Shown: piece by piece, positions 43,490-55,340 of the stretch | Layout of the letters: each line of letters begins with the position of its first letter | Position numbering within the stretch: position 1 is the first letter of the stretch | DNA from: Sequoia sempervirens | Lineage: Eukaryota; Streptophyta; Pinopsida; Cupressales; Cupressaceae | NCBI GenBank assembly: GCA_007258455.2 | Contig: VDFB02270651.1 | Location: forward strand, 486,821,151-486,885,150 | Direction: 5' to 3' | DNA: 64,000 nucleotides | The notes under the pieces: generated by a model | What the model was told of the DNA's origin: nothing | Databases searched by the model: none | The model's input: only the letters and a program-made list of their open reading frames with translations | Program-made: the position numbers and the translations under genes

Positions 43490-46400
43490 TGTAGTGTAGG
43501 AAAATGTGTACCCTTTCATTTTCACACTTTTATGGGCCCGCCTTGCTTTGTTTATCCTTATTTATGTCTTAATTGGTCCTATTTTGCATCCACAATCCTA
43601 ATAAATTATATCTTTTAATGGCTAATCCTAACAAACATTAAAGGGTAAATGATAATTTAATGATTTTGGCTATGTGACCTTGATTTTTGGACTAAGACTA
43701 AGATGCCACCTAGGGCGTCTTTGTCCTCAAAAGTTCTTTAGAATCTTTTTTTAGAAGAACCTTAAATGGGACCCTTTTTGGAGTTTGTGCCCCAAGTTTC
43801 ATGCCTCAAGACTAAGATTCCACCTAGAGTGTCTTAGTCCCCCTTAGGTTAATTTCAAGATTTAATTTCAAATCTTGCCAAGATTTAGCCTCGTTTAATT
43901 AATGAATTCATATGTTGGCTTGTTGTGGTGTAATTTTGGGATATTAAGCATGGATAAGCATAAATACAAGGTTATTTCATTAATTTTCATCTAAGCATCT
44001 AAGAATTCAAGTATTCCTTCCTCATAGCATAATTGAGTTCACAAGAGCATTCAAGAGCAATTCATCGAGAATTTGGAGCCATTGTCAAGATTCAAGCATC
44101 ATATCAAGGGTATTCTTGCATCATGTGTTTTTTTGAGCTAACATTTGCAATGTAAGTTTTTGATTCAAGCAAGAAATACAAGTCAAGAACCATCAAACAT
44201 TCAAGCATTTCAAGATCTACATTCAAGCTAGACACTTCACACAAGTTTGTAGATTTCATAACAAGGGTTTGGTGAGATGAACATAACACTTTGTTCATTC
44301 GTCATTTCCCTTCATTATTCTATTTCAATCCAAGCTTTAAATACCAACAAGAGGATTGACCAAAGAAAATCCCCATTTACAAATAGTCAAAAAGTTTTTC
44401 CTGTCTTGTGCAATTATATTTGCAAATTCAAGTTGAAGATAATTTGAAGTGAAAAGTTGCAAAATTGCAAGGTTGTATTGTAAAGTTGTCATCTTCACAA
44501 AAAATCACCTATAGGCTAGATCAAGAAGTTTCAGGACCTAAGATATGAGAAGAAGGAAGTGAATATATCGAGACTTAGGATCACATTATGAGATTTAAAA
44601 AATTCAAGACTAGACTAAGTTGGCAGTAAGGATGTCTTAGTCCTCCCAAGGGTATTTTGCAGAGATTCTTTCGGATTCTATTTCAACACCTAAAGATTTT
44701 GTATATGCCCCAAAAAATAGTAGAAAAACTAAGACAATAGTAAGGGAATCTTAGTCCTCCCTAGCATATTTTGACATAATTTTTTCATTTCTATAATCCT
44801 CATTGCATTTTGAGATTTCCTAGGTACACACATCATAACTTGTTGCTACTTAATTTTGTCATTTGCATTCATCATTTGGCTTGCATTACTAGGTTTTGTG
44901 AGTTGAATGTCAAGTTATCTTTTCCAAGATTTTTCTTGGTGGTGAACCCTTCAAATCCTAAAAGTCTACTCCCAAGGTATTCCTTGTTGAGAATTGACTC
45001 ACCTTTGTGTTGATAGTTGTGGAAAAATATTTTGGCACCACAAGGCTCCCTAACACTTCTAGGGATTTTCACCTAAAAGGAGAGAAGTAGGAAAAATTGT
45101 GCAATGTACCCACTCAAAACTAATGAAGTGTTCCTAAATGTAATGTTCTAGATGCAAATAATTGATAAAAAAATGAATTATTAATGCAAAGCTAATGAAA
45201 TGCATTTTTTTTGAAAAAACATTGTGATATGTAGAAAGATAGATTGAATGCAATCTAGAACAAGATGAAGAAGCCAAATAGAAAGAGTGCACCTAGAAAC
45301 TGAAAGGAACTAGAATGAAGACTGCAGATGTATCTAAAATTATTGAAAATATATTTTTTTGGCCAACTGGGACACTTATACCAAGCTGGGTGACTTAGTC
45401 CTAGATCTGGGAAATTATTCTAGAGCTCGTTTCAGCCAAATGCATATCCAGATCTATAGATACTTCTAAAAAATAGGTTTAGTGGGACTAAGTCACCATT
45501 GTTGGTGACTTATTCCACTTTGGCTTTTCTGAAAATCTAAAAATGGAAATGGAATCCCTCGATTTGCACTTTGTTCTCCAATTGAAACCAGGATCCAACT
45601 CTATGAAAAAACTTACAAAATATAATATAATTTAGTTTCTAATGGGGGATTTTCCTTTGTCAAACCCCTAGTTGGTATTTAAACCTTGAAAGAGATAATG
45701 AAATTTGAATAAAACCCTATCCCTAAGTGTGTCTAAGACTAGGAAATTTGAAATAAGATGCAACCCTATTCTAACATGCAAGAATATGATGCATAAATTA
45801 AACTAGAATGATGCAAGACTCATTCCAAGAGATCCTAAACCACATTAGAAATGTATCTTAGTAACATGTAAACCTTCCTTAGGTTGAAAATAGAGATAAA
45901 ATGGAAGATGGAATGACTTTGAAAACAAGTCCTTAGGATTGATTTGATGGCTAGTTGCATCTCCTCAACCTAGATTTCTCCATGATTCTCCATAGGCATC
46001 CATTATCAACGCTTGAAAATGCAATATCTTGAACAAAAATTGAGCTTGAAGACCTGCAAAAACTCTATCTTACTACCCTAAAGCTTCAACTTTGTTGTAG
46101 ATAGACTAATAAATCTTCTTGTGGAAGATATTCAACACTTGACTCTTGATTTTTTTTGTTGAAAATGACTAAATGTTGTGAAAAAAGACCTAAAAAATAT
46201 ATTTATAGGCATAAATACCTAATTATTCATTATTTTGACATCAGAGGTTGAGATCCATCAGAAATTTGAATTAAGTCAGTTGTTTTCTTGCTCAAAATTC
46301 AAAATTCCCCCAAAAGGGACTAAGTTGCCACCCTAGGTGACTTAGTCCCACCAAGGGTTTTTGAGGTGGGTTTTCTAGGATTTGAATAATTTGAATGTTG

Positions 46401-46680
46401 TTTGTCAAGATTTATATGATTTATGGGTGGAATAAGCATAAAGGTCTAAAATAATGAGTCTTAGGAGCCTATAAATGGTAGGTTTAAGGAATTATTAATG
46501 GAAGGGTGCCAAAATAGGTCCAAATTTAGCGTAAAATTGCCTCTTTCTTCAAGAGTATACAATTTTTGGTGACACAATAGTCAATCCAATTTGGGTTGCT
46601 AGGGAATTCTTGAATGAAAATTGGAAAAAAGGTGGTGTTCTATGACCTAGGTTATAAAGCACCCATTTTCCCATTATTCA
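43490..46680 (+). repeat. Element F 3' LTR, interrupted by a solo LTR
   Basis: 43490-45017 and 46577-46680 together align with 37244-38857. The interruption is a separate solo LTR. A TATA-like box lies at about 43,968. Palindromes lie at about 43,698-43,735 and 43,817-43,852. Confidence 0.85.
45018..46576 (-). mobile_element. Solo LTR inside the F 3' LTR
   Basis: This 1,559-bp block runs TGTG...CACA and is flanked by exact 5-bp duplications ATAGT (45013-45017 and 46577-46581). In minus orientation it resembles the B LTR in layout, including the 'cacctaaaaggagag' stretch near its 3' end and a TATA box (minus strand, about 46,203). It carries three palindromes: 45,369-45,401, 45,484-45,516 and 46,316-46,349. 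It marks a former full element reduced by LTR-LTR recombination. Confidence 0.85.
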
Positions 46681-48222
46681 AGAGTAAATCAAAATGTCTT
46701 TTTTAATTTGTAATAGTTGGTGATACCCTATTACATCACACAATTCCTTCACATTATGGTTTGGGGTGTGGAACCTACTCTCATATATGTAATACATGAT
46801 GGATTTGTATATTTATAGTAGGTGGTTATATCAGAATATAAGTGTAGATGTTTTATTTCTTTGCATGAACCCTGCACATCATGGTTTTGAGTGTGGACCC
46901 ACATCTATTCCTATGTGCATGATTTTTCTTCCTTGGTTTATAGTTGAAATTTTTTATGTAGGGTGAAAAATATGTAACAAGTTGCTATTGGATAACATAT
47001 CCCCTTCATATTACCCTTTTATTTTGAAGTCTATTATTAAAAAATAAGATGATGATATCTTGAAATTTGTCTCTAGTTAGATGATCATGCATTCCAATTC
47101 TTATAGTACTATGTTGAGTTGATATTTTATTATTGGCATGTAGATGCTTGATTTTTCACTTTATAAATTAAGTACTAAGCTCATATCATCTTGGGATAAG
47201 TAGTAAAATTTCATTGCATTATGTAGCTCATCCACATCATGGTTTTCAATGTGAACCCCACTTTCAATCACATGATCTAAAATAGATTTACATTTTATGA
47301 GGTAAATGCTAATGTTTTTTCCTATGGTAGGTAATATTTTATATAGTGGCATACAAGTGGAAATTTCTTATTGCATTTCTAAGAGTCTTTGCATCATTTT
47401 TTTGAATGTGAGTCCCACATTCATATGTGCTATGCAATATAGAATCAAAGGTGAGATATTATTGCATATTGTGTCTTAGTTGTCAAAAGGCATGATAGGA
47501 TTTCATGATATGATCAGATAAAATGTCATTCATCCTAATAAATACAACACTCATACTAGCCAAAGTCTACCACTTGTCTCCCTAGTGGCACCAAGTGTAA
47601 AATTAGAAGTACAAAAATGATGGCTAATGATAGGAATTTCCATTATGATACATGATAGTGATAAATATTGTTCACTCAATGAGATAAAAAATCAACTTAA
47701 AAAAATGAAAAAGTGAACACCATGCCCAGTATCCTTCAAACAACATGCCTCCATTCCATACACATTTTTCAAGGTACTCTAATATTCTTCATAACTAATA
47801 ATAATTCTTTAAGGTTCTATAATTGCTTGTTAATATTTTTTCCCCAAAAGTAACAGTTCATCATGAAGGCATAGACTCACACGAAAAAGGTAGAAGGGAA
47901 AAATAACCCATAATATAATTAATACAATAGTTAAAATTATATTTCTTGATGGGTTTCATGATCTCTATTCTATTGTATTTCACAAGATCTTCCTAGAAAT
48001 TAGTGCAACAGTTTAGAAACTTTATGATGATTGATCATGTGACATGTGTCACCCATCCATAGGGGACTATCCTTGTAAGTTTCCTATAAAGGGTTGAAGT
48101 TTTTATTTGTAAAGGTTAGAAAGTGAGGGAAAGGAACCTCTATACTACATACCACACTTTTTTGGGGAAACACTAATGTTTTAATATTGTCTGTTCATTC
48201 TATCATGATGATTATTTCTAGT
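46681..48222. other. Unassigned sequence between F and G
   Basis: There is no gene. It contains four dispersed copies of a roughly 30-bp phrase CAC(A)TCATGGTTTTGAGTGTGG-CCC at about 46,749, 46,873, 47,231 and 47,390. The small frame 47161-47352 has no motif. Confidence 0.45.
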
Positions 48223-49597
48223 TGTAACATTGTAAATTCTCACCCTTGACAATTTTACACTATGTATTTCTACCCCTAAATTATTGAGCCTAACTAGGTC
48301 CCTAATTTCCTAAATTATGCATTTTATAGCCCATTTTTACCACTTTTTGATAAATTTTGAACAAATGCATCCAATTAATATTCTATCCCTGACACTTAAG
48401 TCCTTGAGAATAGGGCCAAGATCCATTTTCCCTAAGGAGAATGAGTCCCCCAATTTTTTTAGGGACCAATTTTGGACATGTTAGACTGGCCATTTTAAAA
48501 TTCAAATTTCAAATTTTTAAATGCTAGCTATTGATATTTAATTCTCAAAAAATTAGAGAAATGTCTATAAATACCTAGTTATTGCATCATTTGAAATCTA
48601 AAAAAATCTATCTAGGAAATCATTTGAGTAATTATTATCAAGAGAATTATCAAGCAAGTCAAGAGAAAAATTTCAGAGCTTTATTGCAACAATTCAAGAT
48701 CCTAACATCATGTCAAATCTTATGTGAGTTTATGTGTGTTCATGTTATTATTGTTTTGTGAAGGCTAAAACTTTTGTAGGTTTCCAAATCATTCAACAAT
48801 TCAAGAAATAAAATCCAACACCTTGAAGTGATGTGTATGAGTTCAATCCTTCAAGGAATCCATTTAAGGGTGATGAGTTGCAATAATCTATAATTTCATC
48901 ACTCCTTTCTATCATTTATACATTTTATCATTGGAATTTCCTTTGTGGAAGTGTAAACACTTACACAGTGTTTGACTGAGGCAAGCCCCTAAATTTACCA
49001 ACATTTTCCCTCTTTTTGAATGTGTAGGTTTTAGGTTTGAAGAGGATTGAAGAAACAATATTCATTATTACATTTGAATCCCTACATCTTTTCCTCATGG
49101 AAACTTATCTACAAAATTATCTAAGAGTTTTCTGAAAGCTTTGTAACTAGAATTGGAACCTTAGATTTGTCATCAGAGGAACTAAAAAATAGAGTAGGAA
49201 ACCCCTACAAAGACCCATATGTCATAGGGTGACTTTTTCCTTCTACAAAACGTAGACAAAACTTCTAGTGATAGGTAAATAGTCCTTTTCACTTCCCAGA
49301 TCTACCTACAAGTTGTTTTTTGGTCTGTACATTGATGGGATCTTACATTATTCATACTAGGTCATATGTTCTAATTAGGTAATCATAAAAAATCAATTTT
49401 AAATCATTATAATCCATAATAGGATGGATATATAGGTCTTATTGGCTCACATTCATTGTTGAAAGTCAATCTAGTAACCTTGCTAATCTCCATCTTAATG
49501 AAACATAAGATAATACCCCACATCTGGTCTACCCATAACCATTTCAATCCTAGGTTTACAGAGTAGACCTCTAGGGTTCGTATTTTTCTTTATTTCA
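48223..49597 (+). repeat. Element G 5' LTR
   Basis: It runs TGTAACATTG...TTTCA, 1,375 bp. Its first about 560 bp align with 63,441-64,000. A TATA box TATAAATA is at 48,566-48,573. There is no coding sequence. Confidence 0.8.
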
Positions 49598-49600
49598 TTT

Positions 49601-49613
49601 TGTTGAACCTAAC
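49601..49613 (+). other. Element G primer binding site
   Basis: TGTTGAACCTAAC lies three bases after the LTR end, a one-change variant of the TGGTGAAC core of A1, B and F. Confidence 0.5.
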
Positions 49614-50590
49614 CTATTAACGATGTATGAATTTTGAAAATTCATCCCATATTTAATATTTTCACTACATTCTTTTGTATATTTTTTTTAGTGTTTCACT
49701 TTTATAGCATAAAAAGTCACAAAAATTCAAAAAATTGCATATCATTTTTGCATCAAAGGTTGCATTAGGATTCATTTCAGTCATTTATATCAAATCTACA
49801 TTGAAAATTTCATTCATAATTTTCATTCACATTCTTGCACATTTGCTTTTGCATCATATTATTTTCATTTGAGAAAATTCTTGAAAAATGCCCAGTTACA
49901 AACCTATTTGCACACAAAAGAAAAACCTTCAAATAGTATAATAAATATTCAACTTTTAAATTCTTATCTAACCCCTATCAAGGACTCAAATTCCCTTGGG
50001 TTCCTCTATCCTTGTACACTTGCACTAACAATTTTTTTCACACTTCTCTATCTCTATGTCTTTAGTTTGTGTTTACTTGAAGAAATATGTTTTGATATTA
50101 TTAGTTGCATTCATTTAGGCACCTTTCATTTAGCTCAAAAAGTGATAAAAAATGCATTCTTTTATTTTAGAATTGCATCAAAATAATCATTTTTAGATTT
50201 AGACATCTTAAAATTAGTCAATTTGTACATTTTTAGACCAAAAAATTACATTCAAAATTGTCATTTATTGTTCACATATTGCTCTACGCTTACATTTCTA
50301 TAAATTAGGAAAATTATAGAAATATATTCACTATTCAAACTATTTTCAATCAATCCCATAATCCTTAAGTAGAATCACACATGTAATCAACTTTTGAATT
50401 TCTAAAAAACTAACCTAGGACACAAATGCCCTTGGGCACCTCTGTCCTCTTGCTATATTGACTAAACAATTTTTTTAATAAACTTGTACCATGATATCCT
50501 TTGTCTGTTATTGTTGTTTGATTCCTATTTTTATCTATTTTACTATTTTTTTTAGTGGGTGCACTTAAGTGTTTTGAAACTCACATGAGC
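49614..50590 (+). other. Element G leader
   Basis: The segment holds a 105-codon frame (49869-50186) that is hydrophobic in its second half, with no known domain; I do not call it a gene. Two related phrases, CTCAAATTCCCTTGGG (about 49,986) and CACAAATGCCCTTGGG (about 50,421), are leader copies of the palindrome family. Confidence 0.35.
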
Positions 50591-51276
50591 TTCACAAATA
50601 TTTAGGGGGACTTCAAGAATATGTGAGTACTAAATCTCTATCTAGTCTTATGGTCCCTATGATAAGTAACATGAGGAAATTGATTAGTGATGCTCATGGA
50701 TTAGAGGATTTTCATGGCCTAGCTCATATTTTTGATGTTAATGTAACTTCAGTGGCTAGTTGCACTCAAGCTTTGGGATGCACTCAAAGTTAAAGAGGAA
50801 ATCAAGTCTCCCTCCTTAAAACTATAGCCTCTATTCCTACATACACTAGCCCAACTATCACCTAAATGATAGAAAAAGCATTGGTATAACTCCAAGAATA
50901 GGTATTTCCAATGGAAATCCTTATGGTTTTGGGTCCTCATATGTGACACCTCAAATTTCATCCCCTCTCATAAATTTGAAACATAGTAGTCTACCAAGCA
51001 CATACTTCCACCATATTCACTACATTCCCAAAACATGTCAACCAATGATTCTGTCATTAACCCACTTTTGTAAAGTGTAATCTCACTTCAAAAAAAAATT
51101 TCAACCTTGAACCAAAATAAAAAATGAAAACCATCATAATATGTCGAAAGAGCCCATTGTCACTTGAAATATTGAAAACACCAATTCTAGAAAACATAGA
51201 GATATCTTGATTCGACAAGTATAATGGTAAAGGATATTGGGATAATGTTTCTCAACCTTGCAATAATATAAAGTAA

Positions 51277-51348
51277 TATTGATACATAAGGTACTATTGA
51301 TACACAAAGAACTATTGATACATAAGGTAATATTGATACATTGTCGAT
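51277..51348. repeat. 18-bp tandem repeat, four copies
   Basis: Units TATTGATACATAAGGTAC start at 51277, 51295, 51313 and 51331 with few changes; the last unit has a divergent second half. Confidence 0.85.
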
Positions 51349-51354
51349 GGGGGG

Positions 51355-51376
51355 CACAGGGGGCTTTCCCCCTGTG
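51355..51376. other. Perfect GC-rich hairpin
   Basis: CACAGGGGG and CCCCCTGTG form a 9-bp perfect stem with a CTTT loop, in an otherwise AT-rich region and directly after the 18-bp repeats. Confidence 0.7.
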
Positions 51377-52590
51377 AGGGTTTTGTGGGATCATCCCCCA
51401 AGATGGGGTTTTGGGGGAAACACCCTTGAAAGGAAAATTGTATTTATATTTATTATTGTAAATTTGGATCATTCATCATTAGTTCTTAGATCTAATAGTT
51501 GATATTTTATTATCTTGACTCTCCTTAGAAGGAAACCCTATTTTATGAGGGTATTGTATTATGACTGCATATTGTGATGTATTATGAGATTATAATAGTG
51601 GTCGGATTGCCTCTAGATCTCTGGTTGGTGATACTCCAATGAGAAGATTGTTGTGCAAGTATATTGCAGTCTTTGTGATTTCTAAATAATATATTGGTTG
51701 GATTTTGGAGTGTGGGGTTTTCTCCTAAAAGGGTATTCCCCATGTAAATAACTTTGTTGTGCTATGCATGATATTTATGGCTATTTTTTAAAAAACTTTT
51801 GTAACTATTAAAGATTTGTAAAAGTTTTTCATTATTCTCCTCTCAAGATTAGTGTAAGAAGTTGTTCCGCTACCTTAGCTTCCTTACAGAGCAAACCCTA
51901 GCAATCATATATCAACATATATTGTCTTGTGTAGTGACTTTATTTTTGAGGATAAACTCCTAGCTAAACTCTTTCTTATAGTTCATTGAAAGACATGGCT
52001 TTGGAATGGATTTTTTCATTTTCAAATAACTCAATCCACTCATTTAATGAACTTATTGATGCATGTTCCTCCATCATTTCCAAATATACAGTGGTCCTAA
52101 GATTACCCAAATTGAGCTAATGAGATGCAAGTAAAAAAAATATGAAAAGGGCACAAACTTCATAGATCGTTATTAGGTAATCTACTCACAAGTCAACCTT
52201 ACCCTTCGTGATGCAAATTTTCAAAGAGTGTTCATTGAAAACTTGCAACCTAACATAATGGATATAATTTTATTGATAAAATATCCATCCCTTTTACGTT
52301 TGTGTATGATCCTTCATGATTACTAGTTAGTATGAAGATATATCTTCATCGAATCTTAATGAGAAATATGAATTTGTACCTCAAAAAAACTATCAACCAT
52401 TCAATAAGATTTTTTTATTAAGTTACATACATAGGTCAAACAACTAACCACATTGAACCTCAAATTTTTTCCATAAGTTGAACCTTGTATCAATTTAGAT
52501 GGAAATATAGATAATTTACCTAATTACCTATCACTCTCCATTCAACCATGTTACAATTTTGACACAACCAAAGGTTTACCTCCAAGTTAC

Positions 52591-53866
52591 TATAAGAGAG
52601 GGGGACCAACCATGTCAAGGCTCCAGGTCATGAATAGTTGAGAGCGGAGGGCTTCTCTAACTTACCTCACTCTAAAGGGTTGTTTCGGATAGGGGTTGAG
52701 AATGATGAGCACTATAAAATACTTGTCACTCTTCAAACCTGAAATCCAAGTTTAGGCTAGGTGAGCTGGTTATGGGAGTCAACACTACACCTCAAACAAC
52801 TCTTTTTCCAAGGATGGCAGCATAATTTTTGGATGACAATGCAATGTAATGACATCTCTTAGGCGTGCTGACATTTGTATGACCAAAAGATGGGAAGAAC
52901 AATATGAACTAGCTAAAAAAAAACTAACAACCTAGCTAGTTATTCTTAAATGAGAAAAATAGAATAATAAGGTATGAGAAATACAAATGAAGATGATAAT
53001 GTAGATAGATAAAGGATAGGGTGACAAATACAATCTCACAAATACACAAGTTTTCTAGCTAGCCCCAAACACAAGTTCACCTACACACATGAAAGAGGGG
53101 AAAATGTTGTGGATGTATAGGGGTCTACCTCAGTTAGACCCCCATTTTGGTGTTTCCACTTCCATGGAAAACCAGATAGCAATGGGATAAAAAGATGTGA
53201 TAAAGAAGTATAAAAATTAGAAGTTGCAATAATTACTACAAAACAATACAATTCTACTCAACCAAATCACAAAGGAGAGGAGAAAAAAATTACCACCTCC
53301 ACCCAAAAGCTCACTAGCTAGTGGAGGAGTCTAATATGGACTTTACAAGGTCACCACAACCTCAACTATGATAAAGGGAGGTCTCACAAGACTCCAAGCA
53401 CACACTATTATGGCTTATTTCACACTTGCTATGTGAAGTTGATGGAGTGTTGAAGTGATAGAAATGCTAAGAGATGGCTTGAGAATGTGTGTAGAGCTTA
53501 AATGAATTGCTAAGAGATGTGTAAAGAGATGGATTGAATGTATAATGGATCAATTTGAAGGAGAGATGAGGAAGAATAAGGAATTTTTGGGTTGGTTGTT
53601 CAAAGAGGGACCTTACAATTCATCCCAAATTAGGAGTGTAACACCTTTGCCAACTTTAGACGTAGGAATCCATCGGGGACAATAGTGTGCTACATGGACA
53701 TCTATGTGCATCCCTGACAAATATTATCCCAATGACACAATAGAAAAATACCAAACGGAAGGAAGGTAGTTAGGTGATGTGGGATTTCACCTTTGGATTT
53801 GATTTTCTGAGAAGAGGGTGTGCGAAAGAGGAATTTGTGTAAGGGGTGAAAATTCACTCCTATACA
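52591..53866 (-). repeat. Element H 3' LTR
   Basis: It is 1,276 bp and aligns with 59306-60606. It starts TGTATAGG and ends CTTATA (decayed from CTTACA) in element orientation. Confidence 0.85.
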
Positions 53867-53885
53867 TTTTCCCCCCACTTTAGTG
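53867..53885 (-). other. Element H polypurine tract
   Basis: In element orientation CACTAAAGTGGGGGGAAAA directly precedes the LTR. The upstream arm of the hairpin found in B, F and G is decayed here. Confidence 0.65.
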
Positions 53886-55340
53886 AGCACGAGTATTGAT
53901 GTGTACTTTAGGAAAGTAGATCGAAGAGTTAGTAGGGTTAGAAATTTATACCTGAACCATCAAGGAAGCAGATCATGATTTGGTGAGTTCAAAAGCGTAG
54001 GATAGGCAAAGGACTCCATAGGTACGTTTCCTAAGGAGTTTTAAACAAGAGACTCCAGAGCCCCACAGAACTATGAAGTTGCACAAGGTACACTAAAGGA
54101 CCTTGGACCAATGATGGAAAAATCTCATAGGATGAAAATTTCTTATAGGCCCATATACCTACGAGAAGGCAACCCCCAAGATATCTCACATGAAGGAAGC
54201 CCCATTAAGCATGCACCTTACATGCCTAGAGAACTATAAGAAGGTATACCCCAAGATCTCTCACATGAAGGAAACCCAGATGAAAGTTCCTTACAGGACC
54301 ACATACCTAGAAGGAGGCATCCCCTAAGAAATATTACATGGAGGAAACCCAAAGGAGGGTACTCCATAGAGCTAGATTGGAAATCGGCTTCACGAGAACA
54401 CCTGCCAAGTGACATGTTTACTCACAGATAAAGTATGTCCAAACATAAAGTGACCACATAGGAAATCAAGCAGTCAGTCACACAGACTGTTAACAAATTA
54501 AAAGACTTTCAAATGTATCCCTCAAGAACATGGCGTGAAAATGAGGTCCACTCAAGGGACACGTTGTCTGAAAGTGGAAAAGAGATTTTTTCTCAAATCA
54601 ATTCATCATCAAGGAATCCTTTCGAAAGATGTTCACTTCATCAAGGAATTCAAAAGGAAGAAAATCCCCCCTCATGATGGGAAGGCAAAGGCTACTTCCA
54701 TCTTAGAGGAAAGTTCTCAAGTTCCTTCTTTGTAAATTTTTGATGAAGGAAACACTTTCTGTTAGGGGTCCTAGTTGTGAATGCAGTTTTTGAAAAAAAA
54801 ATATTCATGGGGATTTTTGAGAAAATATTTGTTGACAATGAATACATTTTTTGAAAATTTTAGCATCAAAGAAATGGCGTTGTCACACATGAGAGGGATA
54901 ACTCAAGAAAAGAAGAGAAAAATATAAAGAAAGAGCGAAAGAGAAATAAACATAGGAAACAGGGGTATCTGATTTCATGGGGTCATATTTGCTCATGCTT
55001 ATATAGATAATAGGTAACCATAATGCAAGGTAAAAGATCATGAACCCCCAACCAGATTAGGAAGAATGAAATAAAAGAAAGTAAAAATAAAAAATTGGGT
55101 CAACATGGAAGGGAAGCCTAAATGCCCCCAACACTTTGCATCATCCCCAATTTACTAAAAATCAAACAAAAACATGGAAGAATGATGATACAGATAGAAG
55201 AGGGTTTACAACACAAAATCACTCATATATCTAAGCGCCAACAAGGGTGACAAGGGTCATCTAGAAAGAATAGCACAAACATGGGGGAACACATCACAAC
55301 ATACACACATATACTCTAAAGATGAAGAAGAGGCCTCCCC
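53886..55340 (-). other. Element H 3' untranslated region
   Basis: There is no recognisable gene. It contains a tandem triplication at 54,143-54,365 and a single copy of the B 3' repeat unit near 55,095. Frames 54218-54415 and 54535-54735 have no motif. Confidence 0.5.
54143..54365 (-). repeat. About 74-bp tandem repeat, three copies
   Basis: Units start at 54,143, 54,218 and 54,291 with TTA(C/T)A(G/T)G, and share CCCAAGATNTCTCACATGAAGG and GGAAACCC blocks. The spacing is 75 and 73 bp. Confidence 0.75.

Larger units (their letters stand above)
37244..46680 (+). mobile_element. Gypsy-type element F, complete LTRs, gag-protease-G-patch only
   Basis: The 5' LTR (37244-38857) and 3' LTR (43490-46680, enlarged by a solo LTR) enclose PBS, an ORF with 21-residue repeats, gag remnant, protease, G-patch, a His/Cys motif, a 3' region with tandem repeats, and a purine tract. 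The flanks are GGAGT (37239-37243) and AGAGT (46681-46685), a TSD with one change. No RT or integrase is found in 4.6 kb of internal sequence, so it is non-autonomous. Confidence 0.85.
51238..51917 (+). mobile_element. 680-bp copia-like solo LTR in G gag
   Basis: It interrupts a gag core that is continuous in B. The termini are TGGGAT...CAACA, with flanks GATAT and TATAT (4 of 5 identical). A 'tttctcctaaaagggtattccccatgtaaat' type phrase near 51,720 is typical of plant copia LTRs. It has an 18-bp tandem repeat and a GC-rich hairpin near its start. Orientation is uncertain. Confidence 0.6.
50591..52590 (+). pseudogene. Element G gag, interrupted by a copia-like solo LTR
   Basis: The N-terminal part reads HKYLGGLQEYVSTKSLSSLM and MRKLISDAHGLEDFHGLAHI. 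Near 51,220 the core starts with FDKYNGKG, is cut by the solo LTR (51,238-51,917), and continues with LCSDFIFEDKLLAKLF, then FNELIDACSSIIS and FQRVFIENLQPNI, to LPPSYY at 52,585. These blocks match the gag core of B. Numerous stops exist. The frame is cut again at 52,590 by element H and resumes at 60,612. Confidence 0.65.

Noticed and set aside
49869..50186. 105-codon frame in the G leader as a possible gene
   Set aside because: No domain is recognised, nothing matching is found in related leaders, and it is hydrophobic and T-rich.
51134..51472. 112-codon minus-strand frame with repeated CIN(I/S)(T/S)L peptide
   Set aside because: It is just the translation of the 18-bp tandem repeat and the GC-rich hairpin within a solo LTR; it overlaps the LTR boundary and has no motif.
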